Origin: Trichosphaerium sp. ATCC 40318
Lineage: Eukaryota; Discosea; Flabellinia; Trichosidae
NCBI GenBank assembly: GCA_038496445.1
Contig: JALMLS010000423.1
Coordinates: forward strand, 1 to 64,000
Direction of reading: 5' to 3'
Length of the DNA: 64,000 nt
Both the position numbers and the translations under genes were made by a program. Each line of letters begins with the position of its first letter. Position 1 is the stretch's first letter. Below the pieces are notes generated by a model that had not been told where the DNA came from, made no database searches, and saw only the letters and a list, made by a program, of their open reading frames with translations. Of this stretch, positions 47,062 through 58,918 are shown piece by piece.

Positions 47062-48824
47062 ATGGCAACAGACCGAACTCGACGTTCTAGAAAGCGAAAG
47101 AGTACGACATTATGCGACAAGCGCCGTAAACGAGCCAAACAAGCCATAAAAGATAACAAAGAACAAAAGAAGTCTCTGTGGAGAGTCTTTCCACTCGTGC
47201 ATTTGGGAATTAGAGCTCCATACGAAGATTTTAAATCTAGAGGGTGAGAAAAACGTTGTTTTTGTTGTGCTCACTCTGACTACCACTTAGTTTCATATCT
47301 CCCCAAGGTGGTAAAGAAACGCTCCAAATCGCAAAATTTATGGACAGGCTAACGTTCGTGCATTTCTTTCATGACAAAAGAGAAAACTGCTTTACATCTT
47401 CTTTAATATTTGTAAACTGCAATGTTTTGTACTTGTTTGTTTTGTTCTTCATTGGTTTCTCTGATTTTTTGTCTATTAGATCAGTTAGAAAAAATGATAG
47501 AGTTAAACTGATGAGGAATCTTATACCAAACCAAGGTGATGGCTTTTATGCAACATTCAAGTATGTATCACGTGCATATGCTTCCACTACCAAAAAAATT
47601 TAGTACCTTGTTCTTCAAGATGGAAATAGGAGATGATGTAATTGTAATAGATCCACTGCACAAAGAATATATTCTTGGAACAGTAACTAGTGATGTAGAG
47701 TATGGTACAAACTTATTTTATTAACTCCAAACTGTAACTGAAATGTCAAGGTATTGATTGGATTTATGCAAAGGAGAAGGTCCCTTACAGACGTGTGAAA
47801 TGGACAAAAATTACCAAAGGTAATGAGAAAAGCCGGCCAAGCAACCCATGGGGAGGCTTACTGCAAGTGGTGCGACCACAAAAGGTTCTTACAAACCTAA
47901 GCTTACTTTTATTTAGATGGCACATGAAACACAATTTACAGAAGCCAGCCTAAGCAAAAGGACATTCAATAAGGGACAAACTATTCATAACTTCTTTAGT
48001 GGCAATACCACTAGCCAATTCAGAAAGTTCCTAAACAGGTCGTCAGTAGTACGTGACTTTACTTCTGAGGTACTGTTTCTGCAATGATTTAAACCAATGC
48101 TCAAACCATATTATAGGATGGAAAGCAATTTGACGAGAGCACTTGTACGGTTTACACTCCTGAGCAAATGTATAAGGTGAGGTTCTCACTCCTATATTCT
48201 CTAATCATACTCTAGGTTAAACACGGAGTTGATGTGCCATGGCTTCGGAATGAAGATGAGGAACATGAAGAAGCTTCCGAGGATACAGATTCTACTATCG
48301 TAAAACCAGAAAAACATATCTCTTTTGGCAGCAAGGTGAATACAGTATCAAAGATAATACCAAACAAAACAACAGAAAACGGTGATTTAAGTGATTCCGT
48401 TGTACTTACGTCAAGTTCATATGATGAAGGTGGGTTATATGTGTAAACACCTGTTGTATCTCACCTTCTTTTTCAGAAGAAATTGAGATTATCTTGACAA
48501 GCGATGATGAGGGTGAAGAGTTTGGTAACTATAGGCTAGAGAAGAATCCGTCAACACCACATGTAATACCTCAACATAATGAGGTAGTACCACAAACAGT
48601 GCCTTCAATTATGCAAGGTGAGAACTAAGCCCTTGCATCCTTCTTTTGTTTTGATTCTTACAAAACCTCTAGAATCGTATGACTCTCAAATACAAACTTT
48701 TCTTGATGATCAAATACAAGAAACTATAAAAGAGATACAACAGTTGAAGGAGCAGTTGAAAAGAAAAGAAGAACGCCTTAATACGCTATACAACTTCAAA
48801 GGCAGCAACAATAACAACAAATGA
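47062..48824 (+). CDS. Uncharacterised nuclear-looking protein with N-terminal Mrr-N/EVE-like segment
   Basis: It starts MATDRTRRSRKRKSTTLCDK, a dense basic stretch that would serve as a nuclear signal. The following exons read SVRKNDRVKLMRNLIPNQGD and MEIGDDVIVIDPLHKEYILG TVTSD, then YRRVKWTKIT. The sequence pattern (a GDxVV...iG.v.....Y.....RxVxW module) recalls the N-terminal module of bacterial Mrr/restriction-type proteins, which is an impression only. It continues with a Ser/Asn-rich region (TIHNFFSGNTTSQFRKFL), an acidic middle (EDEEHEEASEDTD), and a C-terminal coiled coil (IQETIKEIQQLKEQLKRKEE). About ten exons. Function unknown. Confidence 0.65.
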
Positions 48825-49121
48825 TCAACATTACAATTTCTTAAACTCATTAAACTTCTCACGTGAACACTCACTATTTTTTTTTGTCTATTTTTTGTAC
48901 TTTCTACAAAAAAGCTTTTGTATATATTCGATCGGATTAACTTGTGCTCAACTTAAAAAAAAATCGGACCTTGTCATACTTTATCAATGGGCGTACAAAA
49001 ACTACACCTAATGACAAAGACGCACTAGAGTGTAAAAACTAATACAACAAATTTGAAATCATTATTTGGCGCATTTATTCGAAACTTGTTCGGTTGTTTT
49101 GCCAGTGGCTACAGTCTCAAT

Positions 49122-50270
49122 CTAGATATCAAGATGCATACTCTTCCACCATCCGCCATTATTGAACATAAGAACATTATAGTGACCAGGGTTCTTTGAT
49201 TCGACTCTCGTCACGTGATCGTTCCATCCAATTTGCCAGCCAGCTATATAGCTGTCACCATTGTTTGTATCAACGAGTACCCAGTTATTATACTTAAAAG
49301 AGAATGTCTGAGAATTACCATTTGGATCAAGAGCGAGAAGGTGATTAGTATTTGAGTTGCTTAAATACGTATGATTAAAATGTCCAGCGATAAACCTGTT
49401 GTTTGGACCAAGTGTCCACGTGTTTCCAATTTTACCATTTGAACCGCCTGCGATGTACTGGAACTCCTTTGTTACTGTATTAAACTCCATCATGTGATGC
49501 CAACCGTTAGGGTTGATACACAAAAGTTGATCTTCTTGGTATCCTTTGAACCCACCAACAACGTATTTGTCGCTTGAAGTGTTAATAATCCACCAATATA
49601 TCCTTCCGTTTGACGAACTTGAGAGGATATCCCAGTTGAAAGTTATAGTATTAAACTTCATGACGTAGTGTCCAGATTTTTTTATGAGCACAACGTAGTC
49701 TCTACGAGGACTTATAGATGTGTCAAAGTTGCCAGAGATGAGAACATCATCAGCTCCAACATCTCCATTTGTTGCGTATTGAAGTTGTACAAATTCGAAG
49801 TTGTAGTTGAAGTTAGGAAGGGTCCCCGTTGTTATAACGTCTAGTTTGTATGTGGCGTATCTTCCATCAGGGTTTGAGATGAGTAGTTCCTTATGGTATG
49901 AAAAGAAGTGACCAGAAACGTATTGATCATCAGCAGAAGTCGGCCATGCTCCGATTTTATCGTCACCTTTGGCTTGGTATCTCCATTCACCATCAATATC
50001 TATCCACGCTAACATCCACTTCTGTCCTGGCTTAATGAATAGCGTGAACGCAGCAGTTGGGGATGATCCAATGAACTCCATCGGAATGAATTTATCGCCC
50101 GCTTCAATTGTCCATGTTTCGTATGTCCAAGGACCTCCGAATGTAAACATATCATCGCTTCGCTTTGCTGTGATATGGGTGGGTCCCCCAGAACCTGAGA
50201 AGACACCCCAATAAGCGTATGTGGAAATTGTAAAGAGCAAAAGGGTCAAGAGAAAGCGAGACATTGCCAT
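49122..50270 (-). CDS. Secreted repeat protein, intronless, unknown function
   Basis: 382 aa in one exon. Signal peptide MAMSRFLLTLLLFTISTYA. The remainder is 7-8 repeats of about 45-50 residues with a pattern like SGHFxSYHKELLISNPDGRY, GGFKGYQEDQLLCINPNGWH, AGHFNHTYLSNSNTNHLLAL, rich in Gly, Asn, Trp and Tyr. This points to a beta-propeller. Potential N-glycosylation sites (NTS, NHT). Intronless and extracellular, unlike its neighbours. Not assigned to a named family. Confidence 0.8.
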   Translation of the reverse strand: MAMSRFLLTLLLFTISTYAYWGVFSGSGGPTHITAKRSDDMFTFGGPWTYETWTIEAGDKFIPMEFIGSSPTAAFTLFIKPGQKWMLAWIDIDGEWRYQAKGDDKIGAWPTSADDQYVSGHFFSYHKELLISNPDGRYATYKLDVITTGTLPNFNYNFEFVQLQYATNGDVGADDVLISGNFDTSISPRRDYVVLIKKSGHYVMKFNTITFNWDILSSSSNGRIYWWIINTSSDKYVVGGFKGYQEDQLLCINPNGWHHMMEFNTVTKEFQYIAGGSNGKIGNTWTLGPNNRFIAGHFNHTYLSNSNTNHLLALDPNGNSQTFSFKYNNWVLVDTNNGDSYIAGWQIGWNDHVTRVESKNPGHYNVLMFNNGGWWKSMHLDI

Positions 50271-52059
50271 CCTCGTGTACTTTAGAATATTGTGATTTTT
50301 TTTTCTAGCTAGAAGATTTTCCGGCGTTTGTGGGGTTGTTTCAGCAAAAACATCACACTACAAAACCGAAGAGGCATGAAGGGTCATTAGTAATTTCACA
50401 ATAGCTACGATAGTGAACTAGCGATAAAACAATTGTTTGTTCACTCAACATTACGTAAAGGGGTGATGCATGTTCCAGCCATGAAACTATTTTAATGGTA
50501 GCTAGAAAGTTTTCAGGCATCCTCACTATTAGGTTTTGTGCACATAAACTACTCACTCACTGTTAATTTTTAAAGAGTCTCACAGGTGTCCAAACAATAG
50601 CAATATGTACAACTAAATAAAAACTCTTAATAGGAATTTTTTGCGAATTACCTCACTCAGGGATTCCTTTGTGCATGATTCAGGAAACAAAAACTAATAC
50701 TTTTCAGTGGGTTCACCCTTATTTTGTTTCACGTGAAAAAGCGTGTTTTTTCGTGAGCTTGAAATTGTAAGAATGGGTAAAACCCAACTGACACCTTATG
50801 AAGGCGATACAAAATTTTTGGCTGAAACAAGCTACGTGGTGTTTCGTGACAGCAACATTCACTGATTTTCCGAAGTGATCTTTTTTGTAGACAAAACAGG
50901 CTTTTTTTTCAACCTCGTTTCTGGCGCTAAGCCAGTCAATTACTTAGTTGCTATTATCTTCAACAGGGCACCCAAAATCGTAGAGGAGCTACCTCCAGCC
51001 CAGGATGTTTAATGGGGCAGCATCGCTTTTGAGGCTGCTTTGGAATTTCTTAAAAAGTTTCGAAAGTAGGGGTTTGCACTACTTTTCGCGAAATTGATTA
51101 GAGCCACGATTGACTAAACAACGTGCTGTTTTCTGCAAAAATGTTGTACAAAAAGCCTCCAAAAGAACAGATTTCGAAGAATACAACATGCCGCCAAATT
51201 TCGCGAAATGTAGTGCAAACCCTATGGAAAATTGTGATTTTTGATATTTACAGGATTTCACGACTCTTTAAGACGTTTTTACTTACCTCAGAACCATCTT
51301 ATCCTTCAATTGATACATTGAATATGTAGCCAGGATTCTACTTATGGGTATAAAAACTATTTTACGATTCGTTTATGCTGTGCCGAGGAAAAGTACCGAC
51401 AGTCAAAGCAAATAGTAAAAAAACACTATTTTTCAAATTTCAAAAATGTCTGAAACTGTCCCAAAAGCGATGCTGCCCCAGTGAGTTGGGAAACCAACTC
51501 CCTTTTGAAAGCGTTCAGTCTCAATCTTATCGAGACAGTATTTATTGGTATCTATTGCGAACGTGTGTGCCTTTATGAGCAACATTGTTAGAGGTTCGAC
51601 GTGTTGTTGACCGTCTCAGTGACAGGTGAATGATTAGAGGCCAGAAAAACTATTTTGGAGGCTATTTTGGAGGCTATTTATCGAAACAGTCCACCTTGTT
51701 CAATGAGTTAACGAAGTAACAACATCAACGCTTTTTAGCACTCACCAGTAGGAAAATCGTGACACTTTTGTACACAGGTTTTTTTCGACACGTGATTATT
51801 CGTGCCTTGGATACGAGGTCGTACTGCAATGGTTAGGTGCCGTAATCTATCAATACACCCATCGCGATGCCTAATTTGTCAATTATCATTTTCTTGCCTC
51901 GTTATGTGGCTTGGCGTTGTATACGTAATGTCTAAAGTACGATTCCGAAAAAAAAAAACTGATTAATCCTAAGTCGACGTCATACTCGATAACTAACGTA
52001 AAACATAGTGGCATGATTTGAGTATAGACTATAGCGTACTAAAGAGCGATTTCGATACT
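50271..52059. other. Long intergenic region with MITE-like element
   Basis: About 1.8 kb without a convincing gene. It contains a foldback element (51013-51480). The rest is AT-rich sequence with only short, non-coding-like frames. Confidence 0.5.
51013..51480. mobile_element. MITE-like element with nested inverted repeats
   Basis: Termini TGGGGCAGCATCGCTTTTG (51013-51031) and its exact reverse complement (51462-51480) bound a 468-bp noncoding segment. An inner inverted repeat pairs AGGGTTTGCACTAC-type sequence and TTTCGCGAAATT near 51067-51094 with its complement near 51197-51224. No clear target-site duplication. No transposase inside, so it would be non-autonomous. Superfamily undetermined. 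Confidence 0.6.
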
Positions 52060-53322
52060 ATGAAGAGGCGCTTAGAGGAAGAACAAGATCGTATTACTCA
52101 TCTCCAGCATACAATTGCCAAAGCGTGCGTAGTATTTTCTTAAAAGTGTTTTCTGCCTACCAAAACACGTGATTTGTAACACTGCTGATATATCTGTTAG
52201 ACCTCAAATTTCTGGTCAAGGAGTAAACAAACCGCAGCTGAAGTGTGAGGTACGTTGCAAGTGCAATATACGGCTTATAGCGACTTAGCCAGAAAACAAA
52301 GAGTACATTGAAGCAGGGCGGGATCTTTTGGATTTTTATCGCTTGACACGCCTTGCAGGGCCAAGAAAGAAAATATGGGAAAAGAAGAATCTACTAGCTA
52401 TATCATGTGGTTCAAAAGGGATGCAACGAGTGAATGCAATTGTAGATAGATTTGGAACAGAAGACTTTGATATTATTTTATTTCATTATGATAAAAGTGA
52501 TTGGACAAGATTTGATTGGTTTGATAAAGTAACTCATGTTGTATCTCTTAAACAAATGAAGTTTTGGTTTGCAAAAAGGTTCTTATTACCTGATTTGGTA
52601 CATCGCTATAACTATATCTTCCTTTGGGATGAAGATCCGATATTGACAAAATCTTTTGATCCTTTGAAGTTTATTGATATTCTTGACAACAACAATTTGG
52701 AACTAGCAAGTCCTGCATATCCTAATTATGGATATCCTATCGTAACACCTCATTTCGGGTTATCTGGTAGATATACATCTTTTGTTGAGGTAGGATTTCC
52801 AGTATTTTCAACAACGATTTGGCCATGTGTTTGGCATCTAATGTTCTCAGGTTCGATTCAAACAAAAAAAAATCAACTTTTTGGACTGCACTTACTAAAA
52901 TACATTTTTAGACCTTGTTACTGGTAGTGGCATTGATAGAGTATGGAGAAACTGTGCTCTTGATTCAACGGGTATAGTTGATGGTATGCCTATACGTCAT
53001 GCTAGTCTTGGTTCATTTTCAAAGACAAAATACAAAAATATTGGTCTAGCTGAAGAAAAGTGGGTTGCAAAACGTATAAAGAAAAAATATCCAAAAAAGA
53101 ATCTATTATGGTCAAAGAATCCACATAAAACTTTTCGAGAGTTTACCTATGGGCCAAAATTTGTACGAAGTTAAAACTTCTTTGAAAAAAATGTTTTCTT
53201 TCAATACCTCCATAACTTTTTTCACTTTGTTTTTTAAGGGTAATGCAACACTCATAGAATTATGGCAAACCGATCCAAAACCTCCAAAGAAAATGCCAGA
53301 TGACATTGTTATCTACCCGTAA
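52060..53322 (+). CDS. DUF707-family protein
   Basis: It starts MKRRLEEEQDRITHLQHTIA (short coiled-coil-like lead). The DUF707 core begins NLLAISCGSKGMQRVNAIVD and runs through FDIILFHYDKSDW, FWFAKRFLLPDLVHRYNYIF, LWDEDPILTKSFDP, ELASPAYPNYGYP, then GIDRVWRNCALDSTGIVDGM and RHASLGSF. The LFHYDxxxxxW, AKRFLxPD and LWDEDxxx blocks are the family hallmarks. The family is widespread in plants and protists and is suspected to be glycosyltransferase-like (DxD in WDED), but its activity is unproven. Ends at 53322. No signal anchor in this model, so an upstream exon may be missing. Confidence 0.85.
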
Positions 53323-53370
53323 AAAAAAGAATGTAAAAAAAAAAAGACATAAAAAAGTTTTGACAATCAG

Positions 53371-53718
53371 TTATGGCTTTTCATCATGATACATTAAAAA
53401 ATTGCGAACTTGAGTTGCTTGCATGATATAGTTGTAGCTCAGAAGCGCTAAGAGTAGTTCAAGTTCACTGTTAAAAAAGGCAAGAGCAGAATTAAAGACA
53501 CGTGATTTTGCAAGTTTGTCTAATCGCTTGAATGACGGTTGGAACTTGCTTTTATCTTTAGTACTCGATTCCTTACATGTCAAATCTATTAAAGTTTGCA
53601 ATTGAGTGAGATATGTGATGAACTCGCCAAAGATTATTCCTCCATAAAGAAAAGAACGAAACGAATCTACAAATAATTCAATCCTTTTATGTACAATTTT
53701 TTTAATGTTCTTTTTCGT
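53371..53718 (-). other. Open frame without a start, 3' of topoisomerase gene
   Basis: An open frame on the minus strand continues from inside the last topoisomerase exon (in another frame) to a stop at 53371. It reads helical, protein-like sequence (ERKRTLKKIVHKRIELFVDS, FITYLTQLQTLIDLT, FFNSELELLLALLSYNYIMQ). No ATG lies at its head. It could be an alternative C-terminal exon, a gene whose 5' exons I cannot place, or chance. Confidence 0.3.
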
Positions 53719-56700
53719 TCAACTTCGGTTTCTTGGACACCTTCGCTTATCGTGACCTAGTTCCCATTAGTAGTTATAAAACAGTATAACTTAATTGAAT
53801 GAATGCTTACCTGGTTGCTTGCATAGACTACACTTCCGCGTGCCCACTTTTTTTTGAATCTTTTTAGGCGCACTTGATGCAAAAGAGTTCTTCCTCTTAT
53901 TGCCGTCACCAGAAAAACCTGAGTTATCCTCATCTCCCCAAGCAAAGAATCCACAACCATTACCATTACCATTACTTCCACAACGCCAAAAAGGTCGACC
54001 TAAACGAATATCAACCAACCAGTTTGAACGCACAAAAATCCAAGAAGGAGAAAAAACCTTCACAGAATTTGTTTGGTACCTTTGTTAGGAGACTCCTTTG
54101 TTACCCTTCTCTGGGCTGCTGGTTTACCACAGTCACAGTTAGGTACGTCATTAGTATTATTCATTTGTGACCCTCCATGTGGTGTAGATGCCCTTCGTTG
54201 AACATTACGGTGGGCGTTATTAAACCCAGTTGTATGGTATGCATCAGTAAAATTGTTAGCCCTTCCGTTATTCCCGTATCCATTGTTATTATTATACTTT
54301 GGTGTATTATTATTCATCCGTCTGATTCGTTAAGGAAAAAAAGTGAAAAAAATTCGTGGAGCCGCTTAGTGGACTTAAAAACAGAAAGACGGACTTAAAT
54401 GCTAATAATAAAAAAAATTTGCAAAGAGTTCGGATACACAGGTGCACGTTGTTGGACACTTTGCCTACTATTCCTAAATCAGCTGTGAGTAAATAGATTA
54501 CCGTTATAAACTCAAAAAAGGGAACATACCGCGCTTGATTTGGATTATTGAAAGAAACCAATCTTGTTCCTGCTTCAGCAAACATATCGTTAACTCTTCC
54601 ATCACAACCACCAATGCAACCCACAAACTTTCCAAGTGTTAGTAACACACTCAACACAACTGTTTATAACTCTAAAGAATGATACTTACTTGAACATCTC
54701 CTGGAGCTACATCACAAGGATCACATGAAAAGTGTAACTTTTTTACACTTCCGATAGTTCTTTGGCAAATGTTGCAATTTACTTTAGATGGTTTAACGCC
54801 TTTAACACTTTTTGGGAACCATACAATTGCGTTACAACCAGGATAGTTTGCACAACCTAAATAATTTATCAGAACTCTAGTTCTTCAAATAGAAATTTTG
54901 TAAAACGTACCAAGCATGTAGTTTCCTTTCTTTGTCTTTTTGAGTTGCATATTACCTCTACATTGTGGACAGCTTCTTATAGTTACTTTAGATTGTCCTC
55001 CAGCAAAAGCACAACTAGAGTGTGTACAAGAGAAGCAAGGCATAGAATTACCACCGGTAAAGTCTTCCTAAATAAAAACCAATGAACAAACTAGCAAGCC
55101 AAGTTGTCTTACAATGTCGTTAACAGGTGGATCTCCCCAACATTTTGGACAAAGTCTGTACGTCTTATCCTAGAAAAAAAAGGATTAATTTATGTGGTTA
55201 CAACCATGTTATCAACTCCTACTCACCGATTTGCTAGTAACCATCACAGTTTGGTAATTACAAATTGGACATCTCTGAGCACTTGTATCAGGATCATAAT
55301 TCTTAGATTTTGGAAGCTGCAGAACATCCTTGCATTGAACACAATACATAGCTGACGATCCCTATACATAGTACATAAGTGATGCTGTTAATCAAAACGT
55401 CTATACACGTACTTGTGGTGTCTTTACAAGTTGAAGATGATTGTCACATTTACCACATATGGCAGACTTCTCTTTAATTACAATCAAAGATTCGCCATCA
55501 CTCTCACCGTAGAACGCTCCAAGTGCCTTAGGAATGTTAAATAAATTATCGTGAACTGTATCCTAGTTGGATAGAGTGTTTTTTGACATACGTGTATAAG
55601 GTTCTTGACTTTTTTTTCAATCGTTGTAAAAATATTTGAATAATTCTGAAGATTCTCAACAACTACTTCATTCTTCGTTCTTTGTCCACGTGCAATAGCA
55701 TTCATATCAGCTTCCATCTAAAAAAAATAAACATATTAATCACTCTATGACACCAAAGGGCCAAACAAACAATAAAAGAAAGGTAGGCGTACTTGAGCCC
55801 TCATGTGAGCTTGAGATAATTTCCTCAATCCAATAAAATTATAACCAGCAATAAGTGCTTCTCCCAAAGTTGTTGGAGATAATCTGTTACCATTCTTAAC
55901 AATGTAACCTCTATCTTCTATTTTTTGTATATGCTGAGCAATAGTAGCGTCTGTTCCTATATTATTCTTATCCATAAGACTAACCAAGTCTCCATCAGTC
56001 AAAAGTGGCGGAGGCTGCGTTTTACTTTCTACAAGCTGAATAGACTAAAAACAACAAAGAGTTAAACCAATGCAAACACGTTAAACAAGAAATAAAGAGT
56101 AAAGAGGTAGTACCTTAGGCGTAATAATTTCGTTCATTTGAAGAGCAGGAATTGAGCCTAGGATGCAGTTATTATCATAACAGGTTATTAAACTACATAC
56201 CTTCTGTCCACTTATCGTATGGAAACACATCAAGATAATTTCTTGCTTGAATCGACAGTCCATTAGCATAAAACCGTTCCCCACCGATATCTACACCTAC
56301 AGTCTTTTTTTCTCCAATAGCATCCTGTTTTTGAAGAGTTAAGTCACGAGAAGTTGATTAAGTCAATAAATACCTTGGAACAACAAGCTAGGAAGTGTCT
56401 TGTAATGTATTCATACACCTTTTGATGTAGTGGTGAAGCAAAGGCGTTTGAGTATTTTGTAGGATGTATAGGTGGATGTGATTTATCATCGTTTCTACCT
56501 TTTCTTGGGTTTTGCCACTTTTCGCCTGTTATAAGCGAACGTGCGTAGTTTCCCCATCTAGGGTCACCAACTTGCTCTTGAATGAGGCTTTTTAGTTTAT
56601 TTGTATCATATCCGTTAGGGAAACCATCTGTTTCTGTCCTAGGGTAACTTATAAACCCTTGCTGGTACAAAGATTCAGCAATCTACAAAAAAGTTAGCCG

Positions 56701-58228
56701 AAAAAAAAGCAATCTTTTCACTTCAACTTTCTATCGCTACTCGCCTCCATTAGTTTATGAGCACTCATATGAAGCTTTCTAGTTGCTTGTTTTTGTAAAT
56801 ACACGGTAGTAAGAGGTAGTGGCTTGAACTTTGGTTGGCGTCTGATGGAAATTTTAGTTCGTCTTCAAACAGAGTGATATGTACTGTACGTACTTTGGAT
56901 TTGAAGCAGTGGTAACCTTTGCAACAGGATTCGCCATAACAAGTTGGTAAAGTGTTGAGCAAACCAATTTATCAAAAGTTCTGTTTCTCTCCCATTTAAA
57001 ATCACATTTAACACCTTCTTTCTCGATGACCACTCTATGGCATCGTATTAGCATATGCGTTCAACAAACATACAAATCTACTCACTTTATACTCCAGTAA
57101 TCTTCTGATACAAAGTGCTTGTTACGCCAGTATCTATCTACAACAAATCCTAACGTCGGAAACTGACAAGTACCTGAGAAAAGTCAGAAAAAACTTTCAA
57201 AAAAGAACAGCAAAACAATTAACAAACACTTGCCGAAGCTAACAATTGTCTTAGCCAGATCAATAAACTTTCTCTGGAATTGCATAGTTTGAAATCTTGT
57301 AAGTGCTGCACCAATACGAAGATCAAGTTCACATCTAGCGTCTACTGCTGCTGATAGTGCTGCATTAGGTGTTCTCAAGCTACTAATTGCTTTTTGAATT
57401 TCTCTATCGAGTACGCGTTAAAACAAGATTTAAAAACCAACACTCTAGCGTACCCTGCAGCAAGACTAGAGAAGTGAGCTCGATAAATACGCAGATTTTT
57501 ATTGGCCTTTACGCAGACTTCTATAACTTCAAAAGCAATATTTTCTCCCTTGAAATTGAATGTTATTCGGAGTAGAGTTCGAACACTGCTTCTGCTAAAC
57601 TACAAAAAGTACCTCACGATCACAATCAAGCCATAATACAAGCCAATCAGCTCTGCTACGTGTTAGAAATAAAATTGTAGATTCGTTAAAAAAGGCAGGC
57701 TACGCACTTTTTACTGAGCGTTTTAAGGTTCTTCGCAATGTTTGTCATACTCTTACATTACCCGTGTCAGTGTCAAAATATGCTCTTTATAAAATTGTAC
57801 CTTATTCACTGAGCGTATTACAGGCGTATTTTGAAAGTCAAAAAGCACCGAGGGATTTGTTGTTTGCCAGTTTTTAAACTGTGGCGGAAAATCGTGCTGC
57901 ATTAAGTGACCTTGTAAACCGTTAATATGTTACCCTGTTAACTGAGTTATCGATTGGCGTTGTTTTAAAAAGTTTAACGCCTGGTGTAACAAAACTTACC
58001 TGAAACTGACGTTACTAACATATTAGACCTCTTGCCCATAATGGTATGCTGCAATTCGTGAATAGGGTTGTATTTTGACGCGCTACGGGCCTGTGGCATA
58101 AATCAATTTCTGCGAAATGTCAGTAACCGTACATTGGAATAAGAGCCTCCACTAAGAACGTTGGAAATAGCTTTAGCGACTTTGGGCTTTTCAGCAACGT
58201 GAAGCGATGTTATTAGTCTACTACTCAT
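53719..58228 (-). CDS. TOP3A: DNA topoisomerase III alpha
   Basis: Type IA topoisomerase that, with RecQ/BLM-type helicase and RMI1, dissolves double Holliday junctions. It starts MSSRLITSLHVAEKPKVAKA. TOPRIM residues appear in [20 protein letters not shown] (split by an intron at about 57600). Then LDLRIGAALTRFQTMQFQR, CQFPTLGFVVDRY, the catalytic tyrosine in GFISYPRTET near 56650, and HPPIHPTKY. C-terminal to the core are Cys4 zinc ribbons (CPKCWGDPP, CPQCRGNMQLKKTKKGNYML), a GRF-type finger (CDCGKPAAQRRVTKESPNKG joined to FWRCGSNGNGNGCGFFAW) and a zinc knuckle CSLCKQPGHDKRRCPRNRS ending at 53719. About eighteen introns. An Asn-rich linker precedes the GRF finger. Confidence 0.94.
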
Positions 58229-58324
58229 TTATGTAACATAGCGTTTAACCACACCGTTATTCTTGAAGCCAATAAGTAGATTTAGTCAAAATAATTCATA
58301 AAACTTGAAAAATTCGAAAATTCT

Positions 58325-58918
58325 TTATTCGTGTTTCGACACAGGCTTGCATTCTGCTTTCAAACAAGCTTCTGGAAGTGTGCCAACACTTGCTGGTACT
58401 CTCACGCCTGGAGTCCAACTTACTACGTCAAATTGAGCATCATCAAAGAACACCCACCGCACAGGTACAGAAGTGTCCGTGGTTTTAGTGTAGTAATGGA
58501 TGAAATATCCTGTATGTGGTGGCATAGCTGTTCCATGTGCCCATTCGTAACATTCGACGCCGTCTATTACCGTTGTACCAATGAAGGTGGCGTTTTCAAG
58601 CCAATTTCTCCGTAGTATACCAACAACCATATCAATGCATTTACAGCTATCGCTACTTGTATAGTAGTATGTACTTCCATTGTTGAACTCATTATCGAAC
58701 CGCGAAGGGCCTGCAGGGCTGGTAGGGTGAATATAATTTAAATTCTGTCCTGTCACCGAGTCATAGTATAAATCGACGACCGCAAGCCTGTTTGTTCTAT
58801 TTTGACGCATTACTGAGTGAAAACGCTCTGGCCATGCTGGTACTCTTGGGGAGGCGCCAAACGCCTCCACAGCACACAAAATAATACAAATAGCACAAAT
58901 TAGTCGGTTGGCGTGCAT
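58325..58918 (-). CDS. Small secreted protein, intronless, unknown family
   Basis: About 197 aa from the ATG at 58918 (MHANRLICAICIILCAVEAF, signal peptide); an in-frame ATG at 58957 would add 13 non-hydrophobic residues. The mature part has WPERFHSVMRQNRTNRLAVV, LYYDSVTGQNLNYIHP, SCKCIDMVVG, CYEWAHGTAMPPHTGYFIHY and VRWVFFDDAQFDVVSWTPG, with paired cysteines and N-glycosylation sites. The layout recalls secreted ependymin-like or LolA-like lipid-binding folds (extended strands, YYD...W...PVR...FD), an impression only. No introns. Confidence 0.7.
   Translation of the reverse strand: MHANRLICAICIILCAVEAFGASPRVPAWPERFHSVMRQNRTNRLAVVDLYYDSVTGQNLNYIHPTSPAGPSRFDNEFNNGSTYYYTSSDSCKCIDMVVGILRRNWLENATFIGTTVIDGVECYEWAHGTAMPPHTGYFIHYYTKTTDTSVPVRWVFFDDAQFDVVSWTPGVRVPASVGTLPEACLKAECKPVSKHE

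Noticed and set aside
49122-50206. Overlapping ORFs on the plus strand and other frames inside the secreted repeat gene
   Set aside because: Shadows of the 382-aa frame, with no signal peptide or repeat structure of their own.
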